Assembly: GCA_964030475.1 (NCBI GenBank)
Contig: CAXIPT010000012.1
Span: 1,163,640-1,227,639 of the forward strand
Length of the DNA: 64,000 nt
Direction: 5' to 3'
From: Tethya wilhelma
Lineage: Eukaryota > Porifera > Demospongiae > Tethyida > Tethyidae
Shown: in pieces, positions 1-12,163 of the stretch
Layout of the letters: the number at the start of each line of letters is the position of its first letter
Numbering within the stretch: the first letter of the stretch is position 1
Notes under the pieces: generated by a model
The model's input: only the letters and a program-made list of their open reading frames with translations
Databases searched by the model: none
What the model was told of the DNA's origin: nothing
Position numbers and translations under genes: made by a program

Positions 1-274
1 TTTAAGCAATCAACGTTATTCACTTGATCTCTAATTGCATGCTTGCAACCTCCTCTAGTTTCCCCTCAATGCACATTGAGTAGGCAACTCTGATCCCAAA
101 ATGAAAAATCAATGAAATGACTACCTGATTGTAGGGAATCAGTGCTCAAAAGCCAGCATGTAAGCATTAGAGTTTTCAGTTTAGGAATATCTTACATTCT
201 TCACTGTAAACATGTAATGAAATCTACTTTTATCTGTAACATTAGCTATGAGCACAGTGCATGGCCATCATTAT

Positions 275-894
275 GTATGTCAGTAGTCTCGTGCCCAGAC
301 CCCACCCTCGCACAAGCATGAGAAAAAGGGATCTGGTACACTGCGTCAAAATTCTTTGTTCTTGCTGAGTCAGCATTCATAAAAATGTGCAAGCCAATCA
401 GATCGCAGAATTCAAGGTGTCACATGATGTTCAATAAAAGTGCATGTGTGTGATTGTCATACAGTGCCTAGTAGGACTTAGTCCAGTTATATTCAAAGAG
501 TTTTGCTTACTATAACTATATAACTTCATGCTTGTGGGGAATCTCCTTGTGCATCTTTAAGCCAGCATTTCAAGGTCGTTTAGTATAGTTTTCAAGTTCT
601 CTGGATTATCAGTGCTATAATTGCATGTGTAGCTCAGACATACAAGTGGCATTTGTCACGAATAAAAGGACTATGAGATGGCAGCTAAGTATGCAGATCT
701 TCTAAATTTTCATGACAAATACTGAAAATACACTCAGGGACTACCATGTGATGCACGTAGTACAAAGCCTTGCACGGTCACATGATATTTCTGTCTGATG
801 CTGACTCAGCAGAACCAAGAATTTGGACGCAGCATACCAGACTCTCTTTCTCCTTGGAGAATGGGTGGAGTCTGGGGACGAGACTAGTATGTCA
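275..894. mobile_element. hAT-type non-autonomous DNA transposon (MITE)
   Basis: Positions 283-886 are bounded by inverted repeats: the left end reads TAGTCTCGTGCCCAGAC and the right end reads GTCTGGGGACGAGACTA, with looser complementarity extending inward for about 60 bp. The element is flanked by a perfect 8-bp direct repeat, GTATGTCA, at 275-282 and 887-894. An 8-bp target duplication is characteristic of the hAT superfamily. No transposase is encoded; the longest ORF crossing the right end (770-1045) has no recognisable domain. A much shorter sequence with similar ends lies at 24202-24289. Confidence 0.75.
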
Positions 895-2551
895 ACAGAC
901 AAGCTATACTATAGCAATACTGGGACTACTGTTAAATGTTTTCACTCTGACAACATTATGTGCTGACAAAAGGCACTTTTCATTTGTACAATGTGCATCC
1001 ATAGCAACACTTTCAGTTGTCCATCCTGTACGTATCATCATATGAACCTGACCACTAAGAGTCTATTAGCCATGCAGTTTTGAACACAGTGATGTCAAAT
1101 CATTATGTACAAAACACGTAAAAAAAACTTTGAATCTTACCAGGGTAGTCTGAACAAAAGTTGAAACTGTACTCTAATCCAGTTGAACTGTACACAGAAA
1201 TAGAAGTAATATTCAAACAAAGTAACTATGGACTTCTAGAATCAAATGTTGAAACATTACATATTATACTTGTGTAATCAGTGCATATTCTACAAGGCAG
1301 TGTTCTGTATTTCTACTAGGTAATATTGCCTCTCAGTCACGGATGGACTTACTCATCATTAGGTTTCTTCAGGCAGAGTACAAGAGTCTCGGTACTCACA
1401 TCCAATGCTGTGAAACAAAAATCATCAACAGAATTACTGTACATTGCTTTAAAAATACAATTGCAAGTTCCCTACACAATAGATCTACAGCAGTGCTTAA
1501 TAGATACAACAGTCATCTGAAATATTCTCCTTCAGTGATCATAATCAACCGAAGTAAGGTAGTACCATACAGACTTCACCTACAACCACTAGATTGAGCT
1601 ACTTCATAATAATACCTGACACACAATTGCTAACAGTCAACTCAAACCTACTGGATTCTCATTATAATCTACACCCATGTTTGGTGTATGCTATACTACT
1701 TATACCCATCATTATTATTTTTGTACGTGGCCATGACATTCATTCAGGGCGAAGCAGGCCTAATGCTGGAGTTCAATAAGAATAGGATTTTTCCATGGAT
1801 GACAAGGTACTTCTTGCCGTAACTTAGCTGTCAGTGTTTTCTGTAAGTAGGGCTATTAATAGTAGGGTTATACTGAAATGCTCTTTGCTTGGGAGCCCAC
1901 AGACTTGCAACGATCTTCGCGGAAGTAGTTCAGAATTGGGAAATCATGTGACCAATGGACAGCAGTGGAGTGGATTGTAACCCTAATATTGATCCCTAGT
2001 TGACCAGTTTGGGAAGGGACTAGTGAGGTTTAGGCCATGAATCCACAAACTGGCTATAGCAATATATATGGCTACAGTATACAAGATAGTGTACAGTCTA
2101 TGGTACAGTATATAAATTTCATTTAAAAAAAATAGAATAGAGAAACGAATTATGAATGATCCTCACCACTAAAGAAGGGTATTTCTGAACAATACGACAT
2201 CAACAACTTGACATCTTGATCCAACTTCGCTTCACGACCCTCCATGACTCATGGGCAATTTTATGTGAACCCTATACAAACTTATGACACAACAAACTAG
2301 ATGGGGGATTCCCCGACCACAGCAGTGGAGGAGGGAGGGGCCCATAGCATCACAGCATCCGTACTGAGGATCAATCAGAGTGGCATCCGTACTGAGTATC
2401 CGTACTGAGCATCCATGCCTGAGTGCTGAACATCCCAATCAATGCAACATTTTTTCACCAGCCTGTTTGTCTCTGGCAGGGAAAGTCAATACAGTTTGGT
2501 AGAGGATTTAGGGTGAGCGAATTTACTGACTGATAATCACTGTCAAAAGAC
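895..2551. other. Gene-free stretch upstream of the first CABIT-SAM gene
   Basis: About 1.65 kb of AT-rich sequence. Short ORFs (for example 1326-1597 and 2232-2438) have no recognisable domain, no splice-supported extension and unremarkable composition. The last few hundred bases probably contain the promoter and 5' UTR of the gene starting at 2552, but I see no defined element. An imperfect short repeat of 'atccgtactgag' lies around 2356-2410. Confidence 0.6.
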
Positions 2552-5543
2552 ATGATCAAAATGAGCTCAATAGTACCAAGGACATTTCAAAGACCAAAGA
2601 ATGCAGAACTCTCCCCTCAAACATCATTGGCTGACTTCCCAGCTGAAGGAGAGAGCATGACTCTTGAGCATCTGATTGAGAACTATGGCGACCACATCCC
2701 ATTGTGCTTCAGAGTGGTTGAAGGCTTCCTTGCAGAGAATGAGAAAGATCCTACACTTGACGTAGATGATGTCTACAATGCACATCTAGTGAAGCACACT
2801 GAGGTTGTTATGTTTCAGGATAAAGCTGGTGATGAGTACAGTGTACCTCTTCACTCATCAGCTAAATTTGGGATCGTGCACGACAGTGCAAAACAAACCT
2901 TTGCCTCTGTTGGTGAAATGATTGATGCCGTACCTGTACCAAAAGTAGTTGCTGTCAAACAAAAATTGAACAGTAGTGATTCAAAGTCTGCACCAATAAA
3001 CAAGAATGAAGTGCTGATCATCACTGAAGTGCACAAACCAAAATTTGTCCCTGCCAGCAAGTCTTGGGTAAAGGTGTACAGTGTAACAATGTCCGAAGAG
3101 AAAAAATTGTTCCGAGATTGCGAAGCAGTATTCTCCTCTGATCCCAAAGATACCATGCTCTATTTAAATGATTTGATTCAGTATGTTCCAAACCTTTTGC
3201 CTTGCAAGGTTCGTCTCTTCCAGGATTCAAAGAGTAGCTTGCCCCACCATCTCACATCAGAGGAAGTGGTGCTCCAGGAAAAGTGCAGAAATACATCTGT
3301 TGTTGTAAGCCTTGTTAGAGAGAGTGGAATACGCAAAGAGAACGACTTCATTGATATTCCAACATCAATTGGAATATCAGTCACAGTTGTCAACCCAGAC
3401 AACAACAAGGAAACCTATCAAAACTTGTACACCGAGACAAGTACCCTACACAAAGACTTCAATCCAGCTAAATTGCAGCCATGTGTTGATGCTCGTACTG
3501 ATGATACTTACGTTACCCAGGCCCAGTTGTTTTCAGCTGTACGGGAAGAAGTGCAGAGTCAGTACCAACAACTGGTCTTCAGTACCCGTGATGCTATTGG
3601 CCCTTATGAAGATATCAATTTTAACAACAAAGAGCCACTGCTAAGTCAGCAGGTAATGCAATCTGATTATATGATCCGTGAGTATAATATTATAATTTAA
3701 CATGAATGGGTCCTACCCCACACATTACTGGCAGATAATACAAATCAATATCTTCTGTCAGAACAAACCTATATTAGACATGAATGTGTCCTCATTAATT
3801 TTATACCATGCAAAGTTTAGACCTAGCTGTTTGTTGTTAGTGAGATTGACAAAGAGCATTGTGTAAATATCGCTTTTTGTACTACATATCTTTTTTCAGA
3901 TTAAAGTAGGCTCGAGTGGAAGTAGTTCACCAGCTAGAAGCCAACATCCAGTACCTGTGAAACGCAGTGCACCTCGAACAGATGTAGTACCCTCAGTTAA
4001 CTCTATCCAACCCAATGTCATCCAACTTCCACCTAAATCACAAAGTTTACCACGAAATATTTGCAAACAAAGCATGGTGGTTAATTCACTGGCAGATGAT
4101 GAACATCCCACAAGACCTGCAGTTAAACCAAAGAAGAAGCCAATGCCAGTGCCACCAAGACAAGCAAAGAGCCTTGATGATAGTAGACAGAAAGATTCCA
4201 ATAATGCTTACGAAGATGTTTACTTTGGAGATACCAAGAAGCCTGCTGACCATCAGGTAAAATAATCATTGCATGGTACACTCTGGTTTGCCTCAATTCA
4301 TCTATCAGCTTTCCACTTGTTATGTTATAGGTTGAAGAGTCCAATTCAATGGCACCAATTGCAGCAAAGCGACCAGTACCTTTAAAGAGGAGTATGCCAC
4401 CGAAAAATTCCTTACCTGTTAAGTCAATAGAACATTATGATATTCCTCGCCTTCCATCTAGAGCAAGAAGCACAGAGGTTGATCTACCAGGTGATGATGC
4501 CACTAGTGGACCAGGAGGTGAATGCCAAGTAAAACCTGTCCTTATACCAAGGCAAAAACCAACACCAGCTGTGCAATCAAAGCCAACACCAAACATTATA
4601 GAATCTGATGTTAATAAGCAGATGAAGGCATTGCAAAAAAGTTTGGATGAACTTACAAGCCGGGTTAAGGTACTAGAATCACAGCAACTACAGATACAAA
4701 AACAACTATCCTCCACTAGGCCAAGTGAAGGAAATCCTGACACATATGACCAATTGGATTTAACCTCACTCAATCCTGCAAAGGTTGGTGTTTTCATCTC
4801 AATACTATTGTAATAATTCCTACACATACCTGAGCAATGTTTATCATGTACCTCCATTAGTCAGGGTGTTTTTACTTCCGATTCCAAACAATGATTCCTA
4901 GTGTATGTGTAGTGCACAGCTTTGTAGTAATTGCATGTAACAATAAGTAACTATGGTATGACTAATGTGAGCTTCAAGTGAAAAGGTCTTGAAAAGACAT
5001 GAAACACCAAGAATACCTACTAAAGTTATAGGCATACAGATTGGTCAACACACATCGTAGTCTGACGTTTGATCGGGTTGAAGTTATGTTTGCAAAGTCC
5101 AAAAATATGTATAAACATAAACTATAATCACTCAACTAGAATAACTGTGATGCGTTTGCTTTGTATAAAATGAAACTACTGTAATTGCGATAATAAACAC
5201 AAATATAGCTCATGACAGTTTGTTTTTCAAAAACTCTTTCTCCTAATTGATTCAGTGTGTAGCACAGTAACATAATAACATTGGTGCTGATGCAAAAGTT
5301 AACATAGATGTCTGCTACTATTACACTTAGATCCAGCAGCTCCTTGAAGTGATGAAGTTACAAGCATACAAAGAAATCTTTGCTAAAGAAAAAATTGATG
5401 GAATAGTTTTGAAGGAATTAACCGAAGATGATCTGAGTCAAGAACTTGGAATGACCTCAAAGATCCACAGACTTCGACTGATGAAAGTGATCAGAGGATC
5501 TGTCTCAGCAGGAGATGTTTTATCTGGGAAGGCTACAATATAA
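2552..5543 (+). CDS. CABIT-domain and SAM-domain protein (GAREM/THEMIS-like), gene A
   Basis: Four exons give 707 residues in one frame: 2552-3652, 3900-4256, 4331-4783 and 5331-5543, all GT-AG. Exon 1 (residues 1-367) is the globular CABIT-like part, with the segments HIPLCFRVVEGF and YNAHLVKHTEVV that are nearly repeated in the neighbouring gene. Exons 2-3 are a proline/lysine-rich linker with SH3-type stretches (RPAVKPKKKPMPVPPR) and possible phospho-tyrosine sites (YEDV, HYDIP), then a short coiled coil near residues 580-612. Exon 4 is a C-terminal SAM domain (residues about 638-707; GIVLKELTEDDL). CABIT proteins of the GAREM and THEMIS families act as adaptors downstream of tyrosine kinases; this role is inferred from architecture only. 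A further ATG lies three codons downstream, so the start is not certain. The family call is by recognition, without a search. Confidence 0.72.
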
Positions 5544-5978
5544 AATGACTTTAATATAATTATAATTATGTATCTCGTGCACTCATTATTGCAATCCACA
5601 TCTTAATTTATTTCCTTAAACGGTCATAATTATTGCTCAATTAATATTTATGTATCCACCATTCAATGTTATTTGACTATTATAGTCATTATATGTAGCC
5701 GTTATCTTACTAACTTACAGATGTACAAGACAAAATGTACACCAGAACATCTACATAATTATAATTATTATTATGTGGCACAAAGTAATATCTACCCATG
5801 CAGCAACGCTTATTATGTAATCTGACTCCCAGAGAGGGTATTTTTAACACAAACCTCAAATAACTTTGTGGTTCTGAAAAGATAAGGATAACCAGCTGGA
5901 ATGCATGACAGGTGTGATCTAGAGTTACAACTATTGTTTCATAATAGATCTACTAAAGGATATTAGCTGCTGCAAAAC
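5544..5978. other. Intergenic spacer between tandem CABIT genes
   Basis: This 435-bp AT-rich spacer holds the 3' UTR of gene A and the promoter and 5' UTR of gene B. There are several ATTATAATTAT-like runs and no ORF or clear repeat. The short spacing and same orientation of the two related genes suggest tandem duplication. Confidence 0.6.
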
Positions 5979-8900
5979 ATGCAGATGGATTATCCCAGGC
6001 CTGATGAAGCTATTGTGTTGAACTTGACAGATCTTGCTGAGAAGTACTACAAACTATTTCCTTTGTGTTTCAAAGTTATTTCAGGATTCTGTTCACCAAA
6101 TGAGCAAGTTCCAACAATTGATTGTGGTGTTCTCTATAATGCCCACCTAGTGAAACACACTGAGGTGGTTACAATCTGGGACAAGGCTGGGGATCAGTAC
6201 AGCATACCACTCTACTCTGATGTAAAGTTTGGGATTGTGACTGAAAACAAACAGCAAGTATTTTCATCAGTTAGAGAGATAATGGGTGCAGTTCCCATAC
6301 CAAAGGTCGTTGCAGTAATGGATGGAGGAGGTGGCACAACATCTTTGGAAAGGAATGAGGTGTTGGTGATCACCAATGTTCACAAACAAAGCTCAAAGCG
6401 TGGCAAAGCTTACTTAAAGGTGTACAGTGTAACTAGATCTGAAAAAAAGAAATTGCCAAGAAATTATGAAGCACAATTTACCACTGATCCCTTCTACACC
6501 AAACTCTATATGACAGAGTTACTCCAACATGTTCCAGACCTGTTCCCATGTAAAGTGCGCATGCTGCAGGACTTGGATTGTGGTAGCATACACTTACCTC
6601 ACAGCTCTGAAGAAGTGCTTCTGCAAGACAAGCATATCATCAAGTCAGTTGTTGTGAGTGCAGCCAATGAACAAAATCCACTTGTCTTAGATATACCAAC
6701 ATCAATTGAATTAACAGTATCTGTTTGTAACTCAACAATGAACACAGCCATCCACAAGAAGTTACTCAGTGAGACGACCATACTATGCCGACAATTTCAT
6801 CCTGTAATGCTGCAACTCTTGATAAATCATCCCAGTAGTCGTTACATTTCTCGAGCTAAAAAATATTTCAGAGCAGTCCGTAAGGACTACATGTATCCTT
6901 TATACAAACTACAGGCATCTAAAGAAGCTATGATTAAACTTCAAACTGGTGACTGCAACTCACATGTTGCTGAGGTAAAACATATGTACCAATTATTAAT
7001 GTACTATATACAAATACAATGACTATAGTTATTATTTTATGGTTGCAGGCTGAAAGGAATAAATTGCTGGCAAAGTCACATGTTTACTTTTATCCTGAAG
7101 GTAGGACATGTGGATACCTTATATTGCATACTTATAGCTGTATTCAGCAAAAGACAAGTACACTCTCATATGACACTGTACTGTACAATCTAACAATCAG
7201 AATCTTCAAGCACTTGCAAAGCACCTGAAGCCATGAGATATGAAGAAACAACTTCAGGTGTATGTTCAGCAACGGTAGAAGTTGGTATGGACAATAACAA
7301 CCCCTCAGAAAATGCAAATGTGAGTATGGTTTTTATATTATAAATGTTTAGAAAGGTTGTGCAAAAATTTCTGTTTTGTACTACATAACAAAAATTTATT
7401 CGAAAAAGAACATCAATTTATAGTAGTGTTTTCCATAGATTTATATAGGTATTGCATGATAATGCATGCACATACTTCTAATACAATTACTACAACTACA
7501 GCAGAAAAATAGAACCAAAGTTCTCAATAGCACTGGGTGCGTAGAACACCAAGAATTCCATCCCAGAAACCAAGTCCTCAAATCAACCACCTGTGTACAC
7601 CAACATGTGGAAGCTACCACAACACAAGGTTTGAGTTGCACATTGATAATAGTACCATGTTTTTCTATAGATAAGCTCATTCTAAATCAATGTAATCAAT
7701 CATTAACATAACATAATAATAACAACAATTATTATTATCAACCTCCACTGCTAATCAAGGTGGAAAATGTTTCAAGTTTGACTGCCATTGCATTGAACAC
7801 AAGGCAACAGAAGAACAAGTTAAACTAGATTGTTCTGATCGACGACAAGCAACTGTAAGACTATAATGTACTAAGTAAGTAACTAGGTACTACAGTAAGT
7901 TTTATGAAGTTGTTCTATACATAGGGGAAAACAAACTTACCTGAAGCAAATAGTGGAAGCAATGAAGTATCAAGTGGCCAAAAACAGGTTGCTAAGGAAC
8001 AACAAGGGCTCAGATCGTCTACTATAACAAACACATCTGAAGGCCTGTGGTATAAGCCACAGGACCACGTTACTACTGAGGCTCCTAGAGAACTAGTAAA
8101 CTTGAATATTCATGACACAGAGGTACCAATAAATAGACCATACCTATAGCACAGTGTCTTAACTGTATTCTGGCATGTAGGGATCTGCTTATTATCATGA
8201 GAACATAAAATTTGAAAGTAACAAACAAAATGTACATTCAACATCATCTGATGGAACTAATAAACGACTAACAAAAGAACCACTGACTAAAATGCTAGCA
8301 ACAGAATCTGACAAAGGTACTTCATATCATACAATCCAGCCAAAATCAATATTAATAATAACATTATATAATGCAAACATAAAGCTTTGTCCCTTCCATG
8401 CCTTCATTCTTTTTTTGAACACACTTGTTTAATATTGGATGCCTACAATCAGGGAGGAGGGTCCAACCATGAAACTGAACAGACTCACACAGCAGTTTAC
8501 GTACATGAACTATTATTATCATTATCATTCAGTGGTCCAGTTTGAATCCAATGGCCATCGTAGTACCAGCAAAAATAAGCTGAGTAAGCTACTACATTCA
8601 GCGAATGATCAGACTGTAAGTTAAATACATAAATTGGTACTATTTACAAAGTCATGGGGGTAATAGATTTTCAATAACTAATAGTACAACGTTACAGTTA
8701 AACTTAAACAACACATGGAATTCTCATTAAAAATACGATCTGCAGGCTCATAACTGTCCATCTGTGGTACCGGTGAAGGCACCACCTCATCACAGCCATA
8801 CATATGACAATATACCAAAGTCAAAACTGGTGTCAAATCAAAAGATTAAGAGAAGCAAATCATGTTCAAATGGTATGTGAGATTTCTACTAACTAGTTAC

Positions 8901-9132
8901 ATCATCATGACTCAGAGTACAGATACAGAGTGACAAACGTCCTTACATGTTTGCAGTGCCTCTCTATGAGAATCACACAACAAACCAATGTCAAGTGAAA
9001 AATGGACCTCACAAAACATTTGTGGAAATTGAAATTCTTGAAGGAAAGCCAACATATGTAAACACCAAGAAGCAGCGGCATCAATATGAATCAACATTTC
9101 TAACTAATTCCAACCAAAGGCCACATTATCAG
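5979..9132 (+). CDS. CABIT-domain protein, gene B, 5' part (3' end not contiguous)
   Basis: Exon 1 (5979-6974) encodes a CABIT-like region clearly paralogous to gene A: YNAHLVKHTEVV is identical, and AVPIPKVVAV and VKVYSVT/LKVYSVT blocks recur in order. It is followed by a run of small in-frame exons, about 7049-7100, 7201-7319, 7502-7628, 7760-7854, 7925-8122, 8181-8316, two around 8457-8620, 8746-8872 and 8956-9132. These encode a low-complexity polar tail with tyrosine motifs (TYDNIP, PLYENH). Several tail acceptors are weak, so their borders are tentative. The last exon ends in phase 0 at a GT donor, and no SAM exon follows on this contig. Exons at 31302-32187 start in phase 0 and end in a SAM domain, and are probably the missing end. 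The tail suggests a docking scaffold for SH2 proteins, by inference from gene A and the GAREM family. Confidence 0.65.
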
Positions 9133-9141
9133 GTAGATTTC

Positions 9142-10278
9142 TTATATACACACATGTATGTCTCCCTCACCTCTTTCAACATCTGTCCCATTGAGCAATA
9201 CAGTTGGAGTGGTGGTTGTCATGGCACCAGGCAGCTGGGAGGCAGCTCCAACCCCACCGGATGATGGAGCAGCCACCTGGCTGGGAGTCTGTCGAGAGAG
9301 AGAGGGAGAGAGAGAGGGGGCCAGTGTTAGTGGTAGTGTTGGTGGGAGGGTTGTGAGCTGCTGTCCAAGAGAAGAAGATGAGAGTGTTAATGATGGTGAG
9401 GGTTTGAGCAGAGGTGTGGAGAGAGGGGGCAATGGACTGGAGGGCACACTGGGCAGTGATGGTGGGACACTTGATGATGGAGACACAGCAGGAGGGGCAG
9501 TGGATGAAGGTAGGAGGATAGCCAATGTTGTCATGGCTACAGTTGATTCACTCAATGATAAACTGATACTAACAAGTGAACTAGATGGAGACACAGCAGG
9601 AGCAGCAGTGGACGAAGGTAGGAGGATAGCCGATGTTGTCAAGGCCACTACAACCTCAGTTAATTCACTCGATGATAAACTGATGCTTACAAGTGAACTA
9701 GATGGAGACATAGCAATGGCAGCAGTGGACAAAGGTAGGAAGATAGCTGATGTCATTGAGGCTTCAACAGGTTCACTCAATGAGCTGCTAACAAGTGAGC
9801 TAGATGGAGACACAGCAGGAGCAGCAGTGGATGAAGGTAGGAAGATAGCCGATGTTGTCAAGGCTACAGTTGATTCACTCAATGATAAACTGATGCTAAC
9901 AAGAGAGCTAGATGGAGACACAGCAGTGGACAGAGGTGGGAGGTGGACTGACGTTGTAAATGGTACAATAACTTCAGTTTGAACTGGTGACAGACTACTG
10001 GTCACAGCTGAAGAGGACATTACTGCTCCTTCCAGTGGTAAAGATGATGGTTGTACACTTGTAGTCGGCAGAGAAGGGAGGCTAGAGAGGACGCTGGAAG
10101 TGGCCATGTCGAAAACTGTGGATGTGACTTGTGGAGGTGTGAGGGATGTGGAGAGTGAGGGTGAAGGTGTGAGGGTGGTGGAGAGTGAGGAGGTGATGAA
10201 TAAACTGATTGGGAGGGAAGGGAGAGGGGAGCTCCTTGACGGACTGGGCTGGAGAGTCTCGCTTCCTGCAATAAACAA
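9142..10278 (-). CDS. Ser/Thr/Pro-rich repeat ORF (mucin-like), function unknown
   Basis: An uninterrupted 378-codon reverse-strand ORF made mostly of Ser, Thr, Pro, Leu and Val. The middle holds about four imperfect copies of a roughly 45-residue unit containing AVSPSSSLVSISLS and TTSAILLPSSTA. Such composition is typical of O-glycosylated extracellular stalks, but also of simple repetitive DNA. The opposite strand is open for 274 codons over 9158-9982, so an open frame alone is weak evidence. There is no signal peptide at the ATG; the ORF could be an internal or terminal exon of a reverse-strand gene whose other exons may lie at 12169-12271, 12711-12807 and 12958-13061. I do not recognise the family. 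Confidence 0.35.
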   Translation of the reverse strand: MFIAGSETLQPSPSRSSPLPSLPISLFITSSLSTTLTPSPSLSTSLTPPQVTSTVFDMATSSVLSSLPSLPTTSVQPSSLPLEGAVMSSSAVTSSLSPVQTEVIVPFTTSVHLPPLSTAVSPSSSLVSISLSLSESTVALTTSAIFLPSSTAAPAVSPSSSLVSSSLSEPVEASMTSAIFLPLSTAAIAMSPSSSLVSISLSSSELTEVVVALTTSAILLPSSTAAPAVSPSSSLVSISLSLSESTVAMTTLAILLPSSTAPPAVSPSSSVPPSLPSVPSSPLPPLSTPLLKPSPSLTLSSSSLGQQLTTLPPTLPLTLAPSLSPSLSRQTPSQVAAPSSGGVGAASQLPGAMTTTTPTVLLNGTDVERGEGDIHVCI

Positions 10279-10705
10279 ACAATCAACAAATTAGCCACTT
10301 TTACTACACACAGCTGATAATACTACTACACACACATTATTCCTACAGCCAGACTTCAAAGATCAGAATATCAAAACTACACGCCATTATAAATGCTCCA
10401 TCATAAGCACAGCAACTATTAAGCCAGTTGTTTTCTAAGAAGGTTTGCTCTCAAAACTCTCCTGCCTCAAGTTGCGTGGGATCAGCATTTCCTGCAGGTA
10501 TTTGCTGGCCTAAAGGAGCAGTGGTTTAACAAGGACCATTGGCTTCAGTGCAGCCCACCACATCTTTACTAGGCCAAAGATGAGCTAGGGAGAGCAACAA
10601 GGCATGACACAACATCGCACTATCATCACTCTGAGAGCTGCTAAGGCAGTTCAGAGACATATGCCCACATCATAGCTAGAGCAAGAGTGGGGAGCATCAC
10701 TACTG

Positions 10706-10706
10706 G

Positions 10707-10774
<68 letters not shown>
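10706..10774. repeat. (GA)n microsatellite
   Basis: A run of GA dinucleotides about 65 bp long, interrupted once by an A, lies in non-coding sequence. A similar run is at 11590-11640. Confidence 0.9.
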
Positions 10775-10778
<4 letters not shown>

Positions 10779-11587
10779 GCAATGAATACAATTAGTCTCT
10801 CACTGTTTTGCAGCCACTACTATTAATTAAGCTGGACTAATGAAAGGCAGCCTGTGGGAGAGGGGAGACGTCAAACGAACAAAGGGATCAGAAATAACTC
10901 GCGATTAGTTTATGACAACAAAAAACAACTGAGACAAGAATTCTACAAAGGAACGTGGGCTGATGAGTCTTACTACCGGTAGATCCGGGGCAATGTTGGT
11001 ACAAGTGCCAGAGCAGAAGTGAAAAAGATCAAATGAAAGGCTCCACCATGTTGTCACAGAGACTACTACTCCAAACTAAATGTTTGCATAATGTAAGGAA
11101 CAAAGGCTTCTTGAGAATGCAAACCAAGACCGACAATGGTTGGTGTGGCATTTTTTTGTAGCAAACAACGAGGGAGAAGGGTGAGTGAGATTCTTTAGCA
11201 ATGACCTCAGGGGCTAGGTTGGTTGCAAGAGCAGCAGTGAGGAATTCCCATGGCGCGTTCATAGCCTGTTACTAGCAGACCTCCCGCAGTGATTTGTGTT
11301 CGGGTTTGATATGAAAGTATATTTCCCTCTGAAGTTGACATACCAATTCACACACTACACTAATGCTGTGCCCACAATAAAGACATTATATTTACGATCA
11401 CAGGTCCATAACATCATCATGCCAAATATTAATTCAAACTTCTCTCTTACTTTCACAGATCTTGATCACATGGAAGTTGGCATTGATGGTATGGCCGGTC
11501 CTCTCCACCATGGTGGTGAGGTTCACTAGCAACCTCCCTTCTCCCTCTGAGGAGGAATCACATGGGAAATAGAGCGAGAAACCTACA

Positions 11588-11589
<2 letters not shown>

Positions 11590-11640
<51 letters not shown>
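11590..11640. repeat. (GA)n microsatellite
   Basis: Uninterrupted GA dinucleotides of about 50 bp. The RERERE-rich forward ORF across it is a by-product of the repeat. Confidence 0.9.
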
Positions 11641-11643
<3 letters not shown>

Positions 11644-12127
11644 AAGAAATAAGGAAAGATGGGATTCCTATCTTCAGCTTTTTTGCATACATTTCATGGC
11701 TTCAGGTGTGCAAATGGCACAATAATGCAACTAAATCTGTCATGTATAGGATTACCTCAAACAGCAAAAATTCTATACAGCATTATCTTATCAAGGTACA
11801 GAACATGCCTCTGCTTGAATGCTTCAATGCTCATGTGTGCAATAATAGCATGGCTATGTGGCTGTGTGGTTGAGTGTGAACAACAGTCCCTCACAATGCT
11901 CTCCCACCACACTGAAAACACCACAGTGTACCAGCTGCCTAGCAACAAGAGGTGTCATACATGCTTGCAAACAAACCATATTTTTTCCACCAGGCACACA
12001 CACACACACATAAACACACATAATTGAGACGGGATTTCTTTTCAACGTTTCATATGCTGTGAACTTTACAGTGTTATGTATTGTTTCATTGAGAGGACAT
12101 GTTATTAACCCTACATGTGTCAGCCTC

Positions 12128-12130
<3 letters not shown>

Positions 12131-12161
<31 letters not shown>
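12131..12161. repeat. (GT)n microsatellite
   Basis: About 15 GT units. A shorter (CA) run lies at 11996-12010. Confidence 0.85.

Positions 12162-12163
<2 letters not shown>

Noticed and set aside
770..1045. 91-codon ORF with a hydrophobic stretch near the window start
   Set aside because: It begins inside a MITE, crosses its end and duplication, and has no domain or splice support.
9158..9982. Forward 274-codon Gly/Asp-rich ORF
   Set aside because: It is the antisense of the Ser/Thr repeat region and has no splice or domain support; listed only as a note.
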